Shown one piece after another: positions 14,491 to 29,118 of a stretch of DNA of 64,000 nucleotides (the first letter of the stretch is position 1; the number at the start of each line of letters is the position of its first letter). The notes under the pieces were generated by a model. It worked only from the letters and a program-made list of their open reading frames with translations. It searched no databases and had not been told where the DNA came from. Source of the stretch: Eutrigla gurnardus. Taxonomy: Eukaryota > Chordata > Actinopteri > Perciformes > Triglidae. The position numbers were made by a program, and so were the translations under genes. The stretch is taken from contig OY741270.1 of assembly GCA_963514095.1 (NCBI GenBank), positions 21,606,656 through 21,670,655 of the forward strand, in the 5' to 3' direction.

Positions 14491-14567
14491 CACCCATACC
14501 CGTCTGAAGAGCAGAAGAAGCAGCTAGCCCAAGACACAGGCCTCACCATCTTACAAGTAAACAACTG
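14491..14567 (+). CDS. meis2: meis2 exon, middle of TALE homeodomain (77 bp)
   Basis: This internal exon encodes HPYPSEEQKKQLAQDTGLTI followed by LQVNNW. This is the TALE three-residue loop (PYP), helix 2 and the start of DNA-recognition helix 3 of a Meis-family homeodomain. It begins at a codon boundary after a CT-rich tract ending in CAG and ends after TG of a split Trp codon, followed by the donor GTGAGT. The 77-bp size matches the equivalent exon of vertebrate Meis genes as I know it. Meis proteins bind TGACAG-type sites in the nucleus, usually as partners of PBX and HOX proteins. This peptide alone does not separate Meis1, 2 and 3; the downstream exons point to Meis2. Confidence 0.96.
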
Positions 14568-17500
14568 GTGAGTCAAGATTTCCGCTTTGCCCTATCTCCG
14601 CCACCAGCATCGCTCTGCCTTTCATTTTCAAAAGCCTTGCGCCGCCCGCTCCCTGCCAAGTGTGAAAAACCGTTTATGTACAGCCCTCCCCGTCGCATCT
14701 CGACACACACACACACACACACACATCGACGTACACAAAGACAACCTTTGTAACATCATTACACGTATAAGCTACCGGGATGTTCCGGTGTTATCGGCGA
14801 AAGTGTTCGCCGGCTAAGTCACCGGTCTTTGTGGTTTGATGCGCATGTGTTCACTGGGATATATTTAAGGGAGAAAGGCAGAGATCATAAGCTACCCGTA
14901 CAGCCCCCACACCCACCCCACCCCTTCATCCAAAAAACCATACCTAGCACCGCCACTGGTGCCCCCACAAAAGGCAAAACTGCCTTCCACCCCCTCCCTA
15001 TTTTACACGAGCTATATGGTGGATTAAGGTTTTGGTGGCCTGGCCAGCAGGGCCTTTGTAGATGGCTTAGCACATAACTGGGGGTGGTGGATTAAATAAA
15101 ATGATCACAGAAGCAAAGAAATGATACAGGAATTACTTATCAAAATACTAGCCCAGGTTTTATCTGCAGCTTAATTTTGTTCAGTACATTCTCAGGGTGA
15201 TGTTCAGATTAATTGAACTGACAGCTTCCTTTCAAATTTCCGGGGAGGTATTTGCACGGATTTCAGGTCTTACACAAACTTAATTATATGGAACCCCATT
15301 TTATCATTCTAATTCCATGTAGCGGGGGTTCTATTTACAAATGACAAGTCTGTGCCTTTTATTCACAGCTTTCCTTAATATATTTATCAAAGCGGGGTTC
15401 ATTTACAAAGTGCTCTATCTGTTGGGTACAGGCAGGCCGACATTAACGAAGCTTTTAGGTTTATCAGCCTCGCAGCCTGACAAGCCACCCGAGGGTCAAT
15501 TGATTTTTTGGTTCTGTGATACATTTTTTTCTCATTTTTCCTGGATCACAATGAGAAACATGCCTAGAGAATTAGCCTGGTTGGCCTTATCTATCAGCCC
15601 CCTCCCTCATCCTCCCCCTTCCGCCCTGACATACTCTCTCTCTCTCTCTCTCTCTGTCTCCCCCTCTCTCTCACCCCTTTTCTTTATTCCCTTCTGGCCA
15701 AGGGAAGTCAAGCTACTTAAATTGGCCACAGGAACCGCTGTTATCAGACTTTAATGCACCCTACAGTGTGGATAGCATTTCAATTACACCAGTAACCAAA
15801 GATTAGCCCCCGCTTGCCTGTTTCATGCCTCGTGCCACCGTTTCAGGACGCCACGCACCTTACCTACAGGAGCAGAAAATTGAGTTGCCTTGCCTCTGTC
15901 ATGGTGATTAATGCAGAAATAGTCTGCGAAACCTGCGAGGAGAGAGAGGGAGAGGGAGAGAGGAATAGACAGAGACATCGACAGAGATAGATATAGGAAG
16001 AGTCCCTGCCTTCTCAGAGGCCATGAAATCCAAGCCTGGCACTGAAATGGCTCAGATCCATTTATAAAGAGGTCTGAAAGAATCTCGTGCTTGGTAACAT
16101 TCTCATGAACTCCTGTTCGCCACACACACACGTATACACACACATAATGCATTAGATATGCTTCCAGTCTGCCGGTCTATCTATGCTATACGTCCAGCTC
16201 ACCTGGCGGATGCCACCTCTGAGGGAAAGATGAGAGGGAGAGACGATACTGAATTGTTCCCCTCAAAGTGCTTAACCAGGCAGGGCAGTGACTTACAGTT
16301 ACATATGGCTTTGTTTGGGTTGTGCGCTTGTTTTTTTCCCCTCTCTTTTGATTTCTGATTCCAGTGGCTGCTGAGATGTTCCAACCAACATATGACAGAA
16401 CTCCATATGAAATTCCTGTTGAAAAGATATGAAAAGAAAAAAAGCTCTTCACATTCCTGGCTGGCCCTTGCATTGTTCTGTAGTTTCCTTTGATGCATGG
16501 GCCGCTGCCATGTTACTGGCTAAAGAGAGAGAGAGAGAGATAGAGACAGAGGGAGGGAGAGACAGAAGCAGAGGATGAGTGGAGGGGAAAGGGAGGGGAT
16601 GGCCGCCGTCTTCGGTTTCCACAGCTCTCCCCCGGGGAAAGGATGTGCTGAATCAGGGCTTTGTCCACCGGCACAATCGCAAGCCCAGCGAGGGCACAAG
16701 GGTGCTCTGTGCGATAGTCAATAGACAGTGCATTTCGCTCTCTCTCCCCATCAAACCTTCCCTAAAACCAAACCCTCCAACCGACACCTCCCTATACGTT
16801 TACCTGCAGCTCACCTGTACGCACAGAAAACGGCTAGAAACCCTTTTTGTCTCCGTCCCACAGAGACCTGGCTCTATATCTAGTCTGTATCAGCCTCACA
16901 TGTTTGTAGCCCCACACCCCATTAGACGTCTGATGTTCATAAAGAACAAAGGAAAACAGGTGAAAGTCCACAATCCCACTGCACCGGTGTGGAGCAGACG
17001 AGGACGCGATTATCCAGTTAATAAAGTGTGTGTCGTGCGTGTGCACGTTGCGAGATGTCATGTGTGTACAGTGCGCCCGCGGACACTTATTAGTCCACCA
17101 TTAGGTAGCGTGTTTGCTCTGGCCACGTTTTGAGACAACTGGCGTCGCGCTAACAGAATCGGGGAGTGGTCCGACGTGTAATTGCATTTGTTTAAGATTG
17201 CAGGGGGGAAAAAAGGTGAGGGCCGTGTCACACACACGGCGTTCTGGGATAGCGGAGTAGGTGAAACGGCAGACTCGGGTGTCTGTGCGCGAGCGAACGC
17301 GTTCACAGTTTACAGTATCATGCGGTATATTTGCCTGCCTCAGCAGCTCCTGGTGTCCCGCTATCAGTCTGGGCTAAATGGGGCCTGACCGAATCCTTTC
17401 ATGTCTCAGCGTCAGACCCAGCACGATATGCCCTCACGTACTGCCATAAACGCACGCACACACACACACACCAACAATCCTGCCGTTGCTTACCACTGCA

Positions 17501-20500
17501 GCAGCACACACACACACACAAGCGTACAGTACATGCACACAGGGTTATTACATGGGCCTGAGAGATGATCCCGATGACAGATGACTGAGAGAAACAGCAT
17601 CTAAAAAAAGGAAGGAAATCGTCCCCTCATTATTCCCTCATCTCACAGGCAGCCAGTTGGTCATTTCCACGGCAGAGAGAGAGAGAGAGGCAGAGAGAGA
17701 GAGAGAGAGGCAGAGAGCGAATGTGTCAGTTCTTGGCATCAATGATGACTGACTGCTGTGCCACTGGAGCACTAATAACAATAAAGAGGGCACTAAGCCA
17801 CACTCTATTTTTACTTCTCTGCCTTCTCTCTACAGCCCTGAGGGGAATACATGCATAGACACACACACGCACACGCACACACATGCACACACACACAGGG
17901 GAGAGGCTCTAATTAGCGGCAGAAAGGAATACAATGAGTGAGTTATTAAGACACAGGGGCGGATCGCAGCCAACCTTTGCCCCCTGTCGGAGCACAGGTC
18001 ACATGATAAGGGAAGGATATCCGCCAGACGACGGCGCCAAGCAGCCTGTGCCCACTGAGGAGATGAAATGAGCTCAATCTCTCCACTCGTTCAGGACAGG
18101 GCACGGTGCATCGATTGTTTTTGTTTTGTTTTTTTCTGTGAGAATCCATCCGTCAAACAAAACCCACATTTAGTCATCATTTATGACGATCTGGCTGTTT
18201 AGTTCCATCGATTTGAGGCTACTGTAAAATAAGCTCATAAAACTACGATAGCAAAACTTCTGTCTGTGACCATAAGACAGGTGTTGAAATAAATCAAATA
18301 AAAGCCAAAAGGATTGCGTAGTTAAAAACAACATACTTTAAAAAAAAAAACTCCCAGCATGCTGCTAAACTAGTTCAGCTAGCTCTAAACCAGAGTGCTC
18401 AGTCCGTCTCTTCACAGCGTGTCACCCATTCCCATTAACAGTCAAGCACATTTGTTATTAGTATCTGACAACAAGAAAGAGAAAAGCCAAAGCCAAAGTT
18501 GTTCCTCCACTCAGCGAAGCATTTTCCATCCCCCATTCCCCAGGCCAATGAGACACAGAAATACTGGCTTTTGTGATTTTTTATGATTTTTTTATGATCT
18601 TCTGGTTTGGCGGGCGAGACCATAATGAAATGCAAAATAATAACTAATATTTTCCAAATGTAACATAAAGCTACGAAACTGGCCCAGCTGCCCCTTTTTT
18701 TTCCACATTCTTTCTAAGTATTTTCGTCTTATGAATCTCACACGGAGGCTTTCGAGGTCCCTTTTCCCTTTTCCTCACTCGCCTCTACATCACTTCTTAC
18801 TTTTACTCTCTCGGTCTCTGCGACACTGGTGGGCTAGTTGAGTGAAGTTGCTGGTTATCTGTCTAACTTTGACCCAGATGGAAATGTCAGGCCTTATTTT
18901 GGCTGCAACCAGGGACTCCCAGCAGTGGCCATCTTGTGCCCCTAGCTTTCTAAATATACAGCTGGAGTGTGGAGAGGTTGCGGCCGTGTGTGTGCATCAC
19001 TCTGGCGTGCACAAGCATGAGTGTAAATGTGAGTCTGACTGAAAGAGAGAGAGAGAGAGTATCGGGGCTCTGCCAACACAGGCATCATGATCCCTCTCAT
19101 TTAGGGACCGCTAATTGGCAGTTAATTAGCAGAATTGACTCTGTTGTCAGATCCCAAGTGCCAGCCTCCCTACCAACACCCCCTTCCCTCCAAGTTCATT
19201 TGATCTGGCTGCTTTCTTGATGCTGTAATAATAATCCCGTTTTATCTGTTTTGGAGGGAGAGGACACATTTGGAAGAAACCATATTTTAATTATTGGCAG
19301 AGTTAAACAGAACACGCTGCCTGTTGGAGTAGGTTTCATTTTGTTATTCATTTTGTTCCGCCGTTGTTACAGATCCAAAATCTAGACACACTTTAGGGAT
19401 AAGCCGGGGTAGCCTCGAACAGCTGATGCTGAAGTGCGTCACAGTATATGCGGCGCGTGTGACACGGCGCTGTTGAAACACTCAGTGTGATTAACGGGGC
19501 CCACTCCTCATTTTATCAGCCACCGCGGGCACATTGGGTCATAGCATGGCACGGACACCCACCGTGGCCACGGAGCGGCCGGGTGCCCATCTCGCTGTGG
19601 AGTCTGGAGTTATGAAAAACAGGTGCTGCTTAAAAGAAATTGGCACCATCGGGCAATCATGCACAAAAACTAGTTCTTTTTTTTTCTTTTTTTTTTTACT
19701 TGTTTTCCCATTACACGCTCAAGACTCTCCAAGGCTGTGGAATTCTCCCAGCAAAGACGGCATGCAAGGAGAACGAAGCCAGACGAGGCGAGATAGGGAG
19801 GCAGGGAGCTGAAAGAGGCATTACAGGGAAAGCATTAGAGAGAGAGAGGGATGGGAGGAGGGAGGTCTTTGTACTTCTCTGCTCCTTTTGGCTCTTTTAT
19901 TCCTCAACGGCTTGGTTTTATTGGTGGGTCGTTTAATAACAAGGGCTCTGTGCCTGAAATGAAGTCGAGCTGCGTTTGCGTGGGCGAGTCTCCCTTTTTT
20001 TATTTTAAGATGGTAATTTCTGTACTAGGGGTGAGAACTGGAGAGCGATCGGCAGAGAGAGAGAGAGCTAGAGATAATACACTAGAGAGAGAGAGAAACT
20101 CGGAAGGGGAGCAAGGAGGTTGAGAGTGTGGGATAGGGAGAATTCAAGGAGAATACAGGGGAGGAAAGTAGGTTAATTTATTTCATTTGCAAGAAGAGAA
20201 AAAGGACTTAAAAAGAAAAAAAGGTTGGTGATAGTGAGAAAGAAAGTGTGGGATGCTGTTTTCATGAACAAGCAGCTTAATGCACGCGGGCAGCCACAGT
20301 AAGCCTGCCAGAATCTCCCTGTGCCTGAGGCCATCTGTGAGCAGAATAGCAATTTTATTACTTTGTCATTAAACCAATTTCACAGCAGTATTGTTTGTTA
20401 ATGAGCAGCCGCAAACGAGCGAAGATGTCACATACTAGAATAGCAGGAAGATTTGTGACCCCAGTTCTCCTCTGTCTCATCCCGCCAACCTGTACCTCAT

Positions 20501-21471
20501 TCTTATTCTTCTGCTCTTTCCGCCATCGCCTTCTTTCTTAACATCCCCACCATCATCCCACCTCTCTCTCTCTCTCTCCCTGCCGTCCTCCCGTCGTGCT
20601 CATCCCTCCCTTCATCCCCCCCCCCGTTATACGGGTCCCCGGCCCATAAAAGGGGAAACTGCTGAAAGATAAAATGCAAAGTCTATACAGTCAAGTCTCT
20701 GTTTATTAGCTTCCATTTGCCTTTAGAGCTCATTGGGACGAAGGGTTTCTCCGTGGGCTTTCAGGGCATGCAGCTGGAAAGCCCGGGATATTGGCCTGTT
20801 ATTTAGCTCTAAAGCCCGACATGGGTGCCAGCAGCAAGTGCCAACAGTGGGACTAGAGGTCTGAATGGATGCAGAAGTCCTTTGGGTTGTATGCTAGATG
20901 ATGTCAGGCATTTTTTTTGTCAAGAGTACCAGGCTCGATCGCTCATTTTTTTTAAAACTTGATTGGTGTTGGAGTGATGCATTTAAAGCAAAATATAAGT
21001 TCAAGTCTTGTTTGGAATGGTCCGTTTTCAAAAAGAAAGCCAATGCTTTTCAGCTGCTATGGGGCTATATGTGTCTTTATGGCTAGGCACACTGTTTATG
21101 TTTTTGCTCTGGAGGTCAGTTGGCACAGATTTGCGGTCTTTTTATGGTGTATTACTGACAGAGAGGCAGTGTGTGTGTGGGTGGGTGTGTGTGTGAGAGA
21201 GAGAGAGATTTAAACTGAGGCCCCAGAGGATCAGACAACCTGACAGAGTAGATTTGGAATAATTAGTTTTATCTGCTGATGGAGATAGCCAGAGGAGCTG
21301 TGTGTTAGCTACAGGGTGCTGCTATGTGTATCTATATGGTGATGTGTTCCGGGTTGCTGAACGTTGTGTATGCGTTGGGTTCGTGGCGTATGTGGTTGGA
21401 AGGAGGGGGCGAGGGTGTGGGGGGACTTAAAAAGGATAAAGGTGACCAGGTGTAACAGAATGGCCTTGAGG

Positions 21472-21473
<2 letters not shown>

Positions 21474-21517
<44 letters not shown>
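21474..21517. repeat. (GT)22 microsatellite
   Basis: Perfect 44-bp GT run in the 16.8-kb meis2 intron. Confidence 0.95.
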
Positions 21518-21518
<1 letters not shown>

Positions 21519-23416
21519 GGACAGGAGCTCCTTCTTACTTTGGCTGAGCTTTTTAAACTCTGTGAACCTACAAGGTATTTTCTCTCTGTCCAGGCATGCT
21601 CGTTCTCTTACTCTTTCTCTCTTACACACTTCTCTATCTCTATGTTTGGATATGCAGCAAGAGCATGTAAATAAGCTCCCCCCCCCCCTTTAAGACACAA
21701 TGAGAGTGAGTGTTTTTGGGACATGAAAGGGAGGGAGAGTTATAATGACATCCTTAACAATGCTCCAATGTGTTTCCTTACCTGTTGTGCGTGTGTTTGT
21801 TTTCTGAAGCTGTGATTCATGGCCCGGTGCCCCGTGTGGCTTTGAGACGCAGGCCAATAAGCCCATCATGGAAGACCCTATAAATCAATACAGCCCTTTG
21901 TTTGTTTAAGCCATCCTCTAGCCCAGTTCAGGCCTGTTATGGATGAGATATCAGTAGAGTTGGTGCCAAGCAGAAAAAATGGGGAGGAGGGAGGGAGTCA
22001 CGGGGCCTCTCCACAAAAACAATCCAATCTTAATTGGACCATGGCCCAGAATCTTGGAGATATCAAACCCGGTAATTAGCAATTTGGCAGAGGTGAGAAA
22101 TAAACGTGGCGGTGCAATTTTTACCGCCGCGCTCTCTCCGTGCACGCACAAACACACACACGTGCTTTGATGAAGTTATCAGAGGGAGCTGGAGGAATTA
22201 GCCACTATTAGCCAACACTATTACATGCATAACAAGATACAGAGATCCAGAGGAAGAGCTGGATAAAGGAAGGGGGGAGAACAATGAAGAGTACATTACC
22301 TTAATCTGGGGTTTCTCTCTTCCCAGCCTTATGAATATTTATTCCTCCCATTATCGACGATGATGTTTCAATTGGGAGACTGGGAGAGGAGGGAGGGAGG
22401 TGTCTTTTCCCCAGTGGGGGTTGACGGCGTCTGCCTGTAGACCCCCAAGACATATCTGCTTTATCATCTTCTTGTTATACCGAGACTTTTCCGCAGCTTT
22501 CTCTCAGGTATGATTTAAAGAAATAGCAAGTCTCCGAAAATTACCGCTCTGCTCTTTGTTGGAAAGTTGAACTTTTTCTGAAATAATACATCAATCATTA
22601 TGAAACTCAGCCCTTAGATTATGTTACACTTAACCTACAAAATAAAGCATTTTGGGAAAAGGGGTCGTCTGTAAGGGAGAGAATCACTCGTGACAGTTCA
22701 CAGGCTTGCATTCGCGGATGCACCGACGAAGATTGTTATATTTGTTTCGGGCTGTCACATATGAAGGAGGCCAGTCAAAGCTGCACACGGTAGGGGGTCG
22801 AGCGGATCTGAGAGGCAGAGGGCTCGCTCCAGGCCACCAGGCACATCAGAGTCCCTGTGGTCCGCTCCACAGTGTCACTGCTGCCTCTGCCAGCAGTCCC
22901 CTCTACAAACAACAGCTATTTATATCACTCGCCTGCTGCCGGGGCTTTTTAGGCCTAAACTCTGCTTTCAGACGTGTGTGTTAGCGCGCCCGCCGCGTTC
23001 ACGTGTATGTGTGTCAAAGCGATTATGTGCAATCGAAACTGAAGATTAATTATTCAATAGGGAAGTCGGAGGCAAGCTGACAACGCTTGACCGATGAGTC
23101 TCGTGGTCACTTATATGTGCAAACACACTTACTCAGCCACGCTGTGGAACCGTGCTCAGTGGAAACAAGTCACTCACACGCCACAGACGCAATGATGAGA
23201 CCGTGATGACACCCCAGTGGGAGGGAGAATCCCTTCCCAACACAAAGATAGAGAGAGAGAGAGAGAGACACTCCCCCAGTAGTCTGGCTCTTAAAGACTC
23301 CAACGGCACCTAAACACATGCATTGGAGAATCTCAGTCTAGGTTAGGGTGTCAGGTCTTTAATGGTTCAAACTGCTGTGCATTCTCACTGCCCTAAATTC
23401 ATGCTTAATAGTACAG

Positions 23417-23420
<4 letters not shown>

Positions 23421-23459
<39 letters not shown>
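23421..23459. repeat. (GA)n microsatellite
   Basis: Perfect purine GA run of 39 bp. Confidence 0.95.
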
Positions 23460-23460
<1 letters not shown>

Positions 23461-25032
23461 ATGTGTATATATGTTGGGCTGGTGTAGTAAAATGGGGGCA
23501 TCCACCTTGCATAAAATCCCAATGGCTCTGCTTTCTGACTTCTGCTAATGCATTTGAGATTCAGAAGCGTGAGTTAATGTCTGCAAGTGTGTGTGTGTGT
23601 GTGTGTGTGCTCAGAATTGTACCCAAGCATGTATGTGTGTTGCGTAAGGAAGTAACTGTTGAAGCCCCTCTTGGCAGGCCCCCTCTTCGTGTCTTTGAGC
23701 TGAACCCATTATAGTCTTATAAAGGAGGGAGAAGACGAGACGTTTGATATGAAGCAAAGGAAATAGATTGGCCTTATTTCCTGCCTGGCTGCTGCGGCGC
23801 AGACACTTGTGTTGCCTAGACGATGCAGGCAATTGACACTCAATTTTGTTTGAAATATCACGCCTCTATCATGCCATTATCAGCTTCCCCTGGTAATCCA
23901 CAAAGCCGCCCTGTTTGATATCTGACAATAAGGGGGGAGTCACAGTGTCGCAGAATCTCTCACTCGATTACCAGGCGGGGGGGGGGGTTGAGAATGAAAG
24001 GGAGCAGAAGACGATGGAGCAAGAGACAAAGAGAGAGTGAGAGAAGTAGAGATGGAAAGTGCAGGAGGGGAAAAAAAAGTCACACATTTGTATGACGGCA
24101 GTTAGAAGTGGATGGAAACGGAGATTATACCTGCCCGCCACAAAGGAGCCCAACAGGCAGGGCATGATGGGGAAAAAGAGAAATCTGGGCAATGAGGGTG
24201 GCACACGTGGGTAGGCCGGGTTAATGATAGTGCTTGTTCTTTCTATTCCCCTCCTTCCTCTGTGTGAGTGTGCCAGCCTGCCAGCACATCTCTGCTGTGT
24301 TTCCCCGCTGGCCCTGCATGAAAGCAGGAAGCACCCAAAAGTTGAGAAGCTGACTTCCAGCGCTGACGACCTCCGTCACGTGCTAAGAGCTGGAACCTTT
24401 GATGGGGCGGCTAATATTGACAAATGATTTCTTCTGCTGCTGGTCCCTCAGCTCCTGGGCATACCTTTTGTGCACCTATGCACGTTAATAAGGTGTTGTC
24501 TTAAGGGAGGGAGCCCAAAGTGTAAGAGAAGAGGGGCCCTCGCGAACAAGGGATATGTGGATCAACTTTTTCCCCTTAATCCCCCTGTCTGGTGGTGATA
24601 TTCAAAAATAACAGCGGTAGTAAAAACATTCCAGGGCAGAGGTGCCAGCCTCAGAGGAAAGGGGAGGTTAATGACGGGAAATATTAGGGGACCGTCTGGG
24701 AGCGGGAGAAAGAAAGGGAAAGACGAGATGATTCCACCCTTCCTGCAAACATCACAAAAAAAAAACTGGTAGAGCTAGGGCAGGTTAGCCACGTTGGGTT
24801 GCTACAATAAGGTCTCTTTCATACAGGTGTGTTGACGCCTGGGGCAGGCTTGGCCTCGGTCCATTCCATTCACCCTGGCTGATTTGAACAATAACTATCA
24901 TATCTCTTAAAAGAGAAGGGAGGGCGAAGCGTCAAGAAGGAGATGCCTGAGAGCTGTGTCGGGGCCAAGAAAAACCCCCGCTGCCGTTGTCAGAGCTTGT
25001 TGATGTTGTAGGGAGGGGAAAAAACGGGCACG

Positions 25033-25056
25033 TTTTTTTTTTTTTTTTTTTTTTTT
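25033..25056. repeat. poly-T tract
   Basis: 24 consecutive T, followed by a pyrimidine-rich segment. Confidence 0.95.
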
Positions 25057-26064
25057 ATCCCCTCCTCCTCCTCTTCCATAACCCCCACATTTTTTCTCCT
25101 TTCTCTCTCTCCACTTGTGCACTGGATTCGGTGTTTTTGTGCCGTAGGACAGAGTGCGGTGAGGAGACAGAGGAACAAAGTGCTGCTGTGTGGAGCAGCA
25201 GCTGCTGCTTGCCGGATCAAAGGGGCAACAAGCGTGGTCTTCCTGGCCCAACGCTGCTCTGGAGGTGTTTGACGGACAGTCAGCAGCTGGGGCCGCACAG
25301 CCCGCCATGCAGGGGTCAGGCTGCTGGACTGCAAGGCCCAGGGGTGACATGCCCTCGCTGGACAGGGGGAAGAGGGGAGAAGGTGTTAGATGGGAGGGTA
25401 AATAGAGGGAGAGATGTCTATGTTTGGTTCCTTTGTTGTTTGCCTTGCTGCTGGAGTTTTGAGACTTACTTCTGGGACTTTTACTGTATATCTTTATAAT
25501 TCAACTTGTGTTGGACTGTGAGAGATTCACTCTTTCGTGATGAGCCAGTGAGTCATCATAATGCAAAGGTGCTGGATGGAGCCTGCTTTTGAGGGTGAAA
25601 TCATCACTGGAATAGCATTGCACTCCACACTGCAGTATTCCACGTCTTTGGTTTGCCGACAGAAAAGCCGAGAAGAGAGAGAGAGAGACAGACAGGGAGC
25701 GAGCGAGCATGCCGCAGTGCTATTGATTTATTTTAATTAGCTGCTCGTTAAACCGTGTCAGTTTGCAACACAAATATATAATTCTTTGTCTGATTTTCCA
25801 CTCGAGTCTTAATGACTCGTACTCCCCTAGGTTTCAGAGAGGAATGACTTCTGCAGCTAGACTGACAGAGCAATACAAATGTTACTCATATTGGACTGGG
25901 GGGGGGGGGGGGGGTAGATGCCACAAAAGGGCAATGAGTGGAGTAATAAAAAGGGAAAGAAAAACAGGTCAGTGAAAGTCCATGGAGGAGAGGTGAAACA
26001 GTCCCCCTTTGAGAGGCAGACAAAAGAGTGTGGAGGGGGGGGGGGGGGGTATGGAGGCACAGTG

Positions 26065-26100
<36 letters not shown>

Positions 26101-28957
26101 GTAAAACTATGTAAACACAGTGGCTGCCCTAAACGTGGGCCCTCTCTGACGTTCCTTAAAAAACGATCCTGCCTCGCTCCGCTTCACATCTGCACTAAAT
26201 CAAACAGGGGGCTGAGGTAATGTTCGCCCGGCTTATGTCTCCGGACTCCTGTTTTAACTTAAAGACGGGAAGAAGGGATAGAAAAATGGGGAAACTCTGT
26301 CAGAGGGATGATCTTGAGTACCGTTCCCCATTCCTACTATTTGTCCTCCATCCTGGAGGAGCGGAGCCCGTGGAGAAAAAAAAAAAAAACCCTGTTGTCG
26401 TAGTTTATGATAAATCCATAGATACTGTAGGTTCAGTCTGGTGGCAAGCTGTGAGCTGATTCAATCAGTGTTGTTGACACTACAGTAGATCAGTGTTGGA
26501 GGTTCAGTAGCCCCAGACTGCCCCACTGTCTGACTGGACCATAATTAGTGTTTGCTTATACTAAACACACCCTCCTCATGGGGTTAATTTGCATGCACTT
26601 CCTGGTAAAAGGACACTGAGTGTTTCTGTCTGTCTTTCTTTTTTTGGAGGGGTAGGGGGGGGGAATCAAACTGAACCCTTCCTCCTTTGATTCCAGTGAG
26701 TTGTGACTCAATCGCTGGGGGTTTGGAATCTTTATTTCTGTCTGAAGCAGAAGTATGGAAGCAATGAGCTCTAATAGGAACCAGAGGACAGTCATGTTTG
26801 CGAGCAGTGATCGGGGATCGAGTTCAGCACGTTCTCCTTTCAGATAGTGTTGCATCTAATCCTCCTGCAAAGACAGACAGGGAGGGGGGGGGGGGGACTA
26901 GGAGTTTGACTGACAAACGGAAACTTGCCCCCATGTCCCGGGCATATGAGCCCTCGAAATGGGCATTTGCAGGTCAGCCGTGAAGGCAATAAACTGTCAA
27001 CGACGCAATTTCAAAAGCCGCCTCCTCCATTTGCACACTCGACCGGGCTACGTTTCGGCGCGGTCCCGACGCTGGTTTCTGCCGAGAATCACATGTTTAG
27101 TATTTTCTCTTCTTCTCTGCGCTGCCTCACTTTGGCTGCGGCTCAGGTTCTTTCTTTCATCACAAACTCGTCAAACGAGTGACCCTACTCCTGATTGGCT
27201 GGTTTCCCCTCCCTGATCTCCGCAGCAATTGGCCAGCCAAGCAGCAAGACTCTCTCCCTCTCTCTCTCACTCTCTCCCTCTCTCTGTTGGCTGTGCTCCA
27301 GGGTAGGGTGGTTTGGCATGACGGTTTCTCAGTGAAGGAATGCTGACAACAGGAGCGAGTTACCAGGTGTGGCTGCAAGTCAGTTAACCAGAAACGAGGC
27401 CTTTCTGACAGATTGAGACGAGGAAGCGAGACAAAAACAAAATTTTAAACAAATGCATAAATGCACGCACTGTGATTTCATCTTCAGACTATCAGTAACC
27501 TTCCATAGCATTTGCCAACTTTCTTTTATGATGATGATGCATTAACAGGTTGTAAATTGGGACTCGGGACTTCATAAAATAGAGGCACACGGCATGTTTT
27601 AGGATTACGCAACTTCCTTAAGTTGCTTCTTGAGTCTCTGGCCACCTCTTTACGCTTAATCCCTCCACCCACACACACACACACACACACTGGGTATAGC
27701 ATAACATTGTATGCTAGCCAGGGTATTTAACACCTAAGCAGACACTCTCTGAAGAGTGCCCACCCCCCGTGTGTGTGAGCAGATATTAGTAAGCAGGGAT
27801 GCCGTGTTGATCCAGTCTAGCGGAGACCCCGTGTCAAGTGGACTCCCGCTGCCCTGGCTCCATCATTCATATCTGCCTGTTGTTTTCTTCGGCGACCTGC
27901 GTGGCCGCTTCACCCGGGGCACCAGTAAACTTAGCACTCTCTATACGGAGCCGGGCTGTCGCTCTTCCAGTGGACGTGTATACGCGTCCGCACGTATCCA
28001 GGCGTTTGTACACGGCGTTTCGGGGGTATGTCGGTGAGAAGTGCTACTGTAAGCCAATTGGCGGCAGCATGTGAAGAATGCGCCGACGCACATGCTGACT
28101 GACGTGTGCGTCCATTTTCACAAGCACGCTCCAACGCATTCTTAGCGCCCGTACGAGTAGTTTTTGATATGTGTCGATGACTTATTGGCTCAAAGAGACC
28201 ATTTCGCCCACATTAAACAGCAGTGGAGCGCCGCCCCCGCCAGCCTGCTTTCTCCCGGGGTAATGTACACATTCTGAGCTGTATCCTAAGGAATGACCTC
28301 CACACGACCCCCTAACCTTGCCTTTAATTATTTGTTTGAAGACAGCATGGAGTTCCCATGCTGAGAGGTGCTGTGTGTGCATGTGTGTGTGTTGGCGTTT
28401 CTGTGCTCTAACATTGAGCAGAGGCAGGCCATAATAAGCTAGACCACCAGATGTAGATAATAAAACACGGGCTTTGGGTTGGAGGTTTTTTTAGCGAGTG
28501 TCCCCTGTGAGCCTCCTGTGTTCTGGTTAGTCTACAGACACACTGGCGGTGGTTGTGGTCATGTCCACGGTGTCGATGTGTAGATTTACAGCGCGCACAC
28601 GCAGGTTTTAGCGAGTGGTTGGGAATTGTGAGTCCCTGTGGTCAACCTCTGCTTCTCTCTCAGGGACTCGGGGTCCCTCGGATCCATCCATCTATCCGTC
28701 CATCCCGGTTTGGCCGGCCTTCATCTCTGGAGGATTCCTGGTCGTGTTGTTCTAAGCACACACCATTAGCAGCTCACGGGTCGAGGGAAAACAGTGTTAT
28801 CAGGCCTGGCTCTGATAATCTCAATTGGCTTTACTCAGACTGATAAAAGGTGCTCTCAGGCCACGAGAGGGGCCCTTGGTCACACCCCACTCCCTTCAGT
28901 GTACTGCATCGCCTCCCAGTTACTGTGGCAACTTATTTAGTGTGCAAAAACAGAGCC

Positions 28958-29118
<161 letters not shown>

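Noticed and set aside
24907..25499. Overlapping 147-170-codon frames on both strands
   Set aside because: They cross a poly-T tract and CT-rich DNA, show no family similarity and have no splice context.
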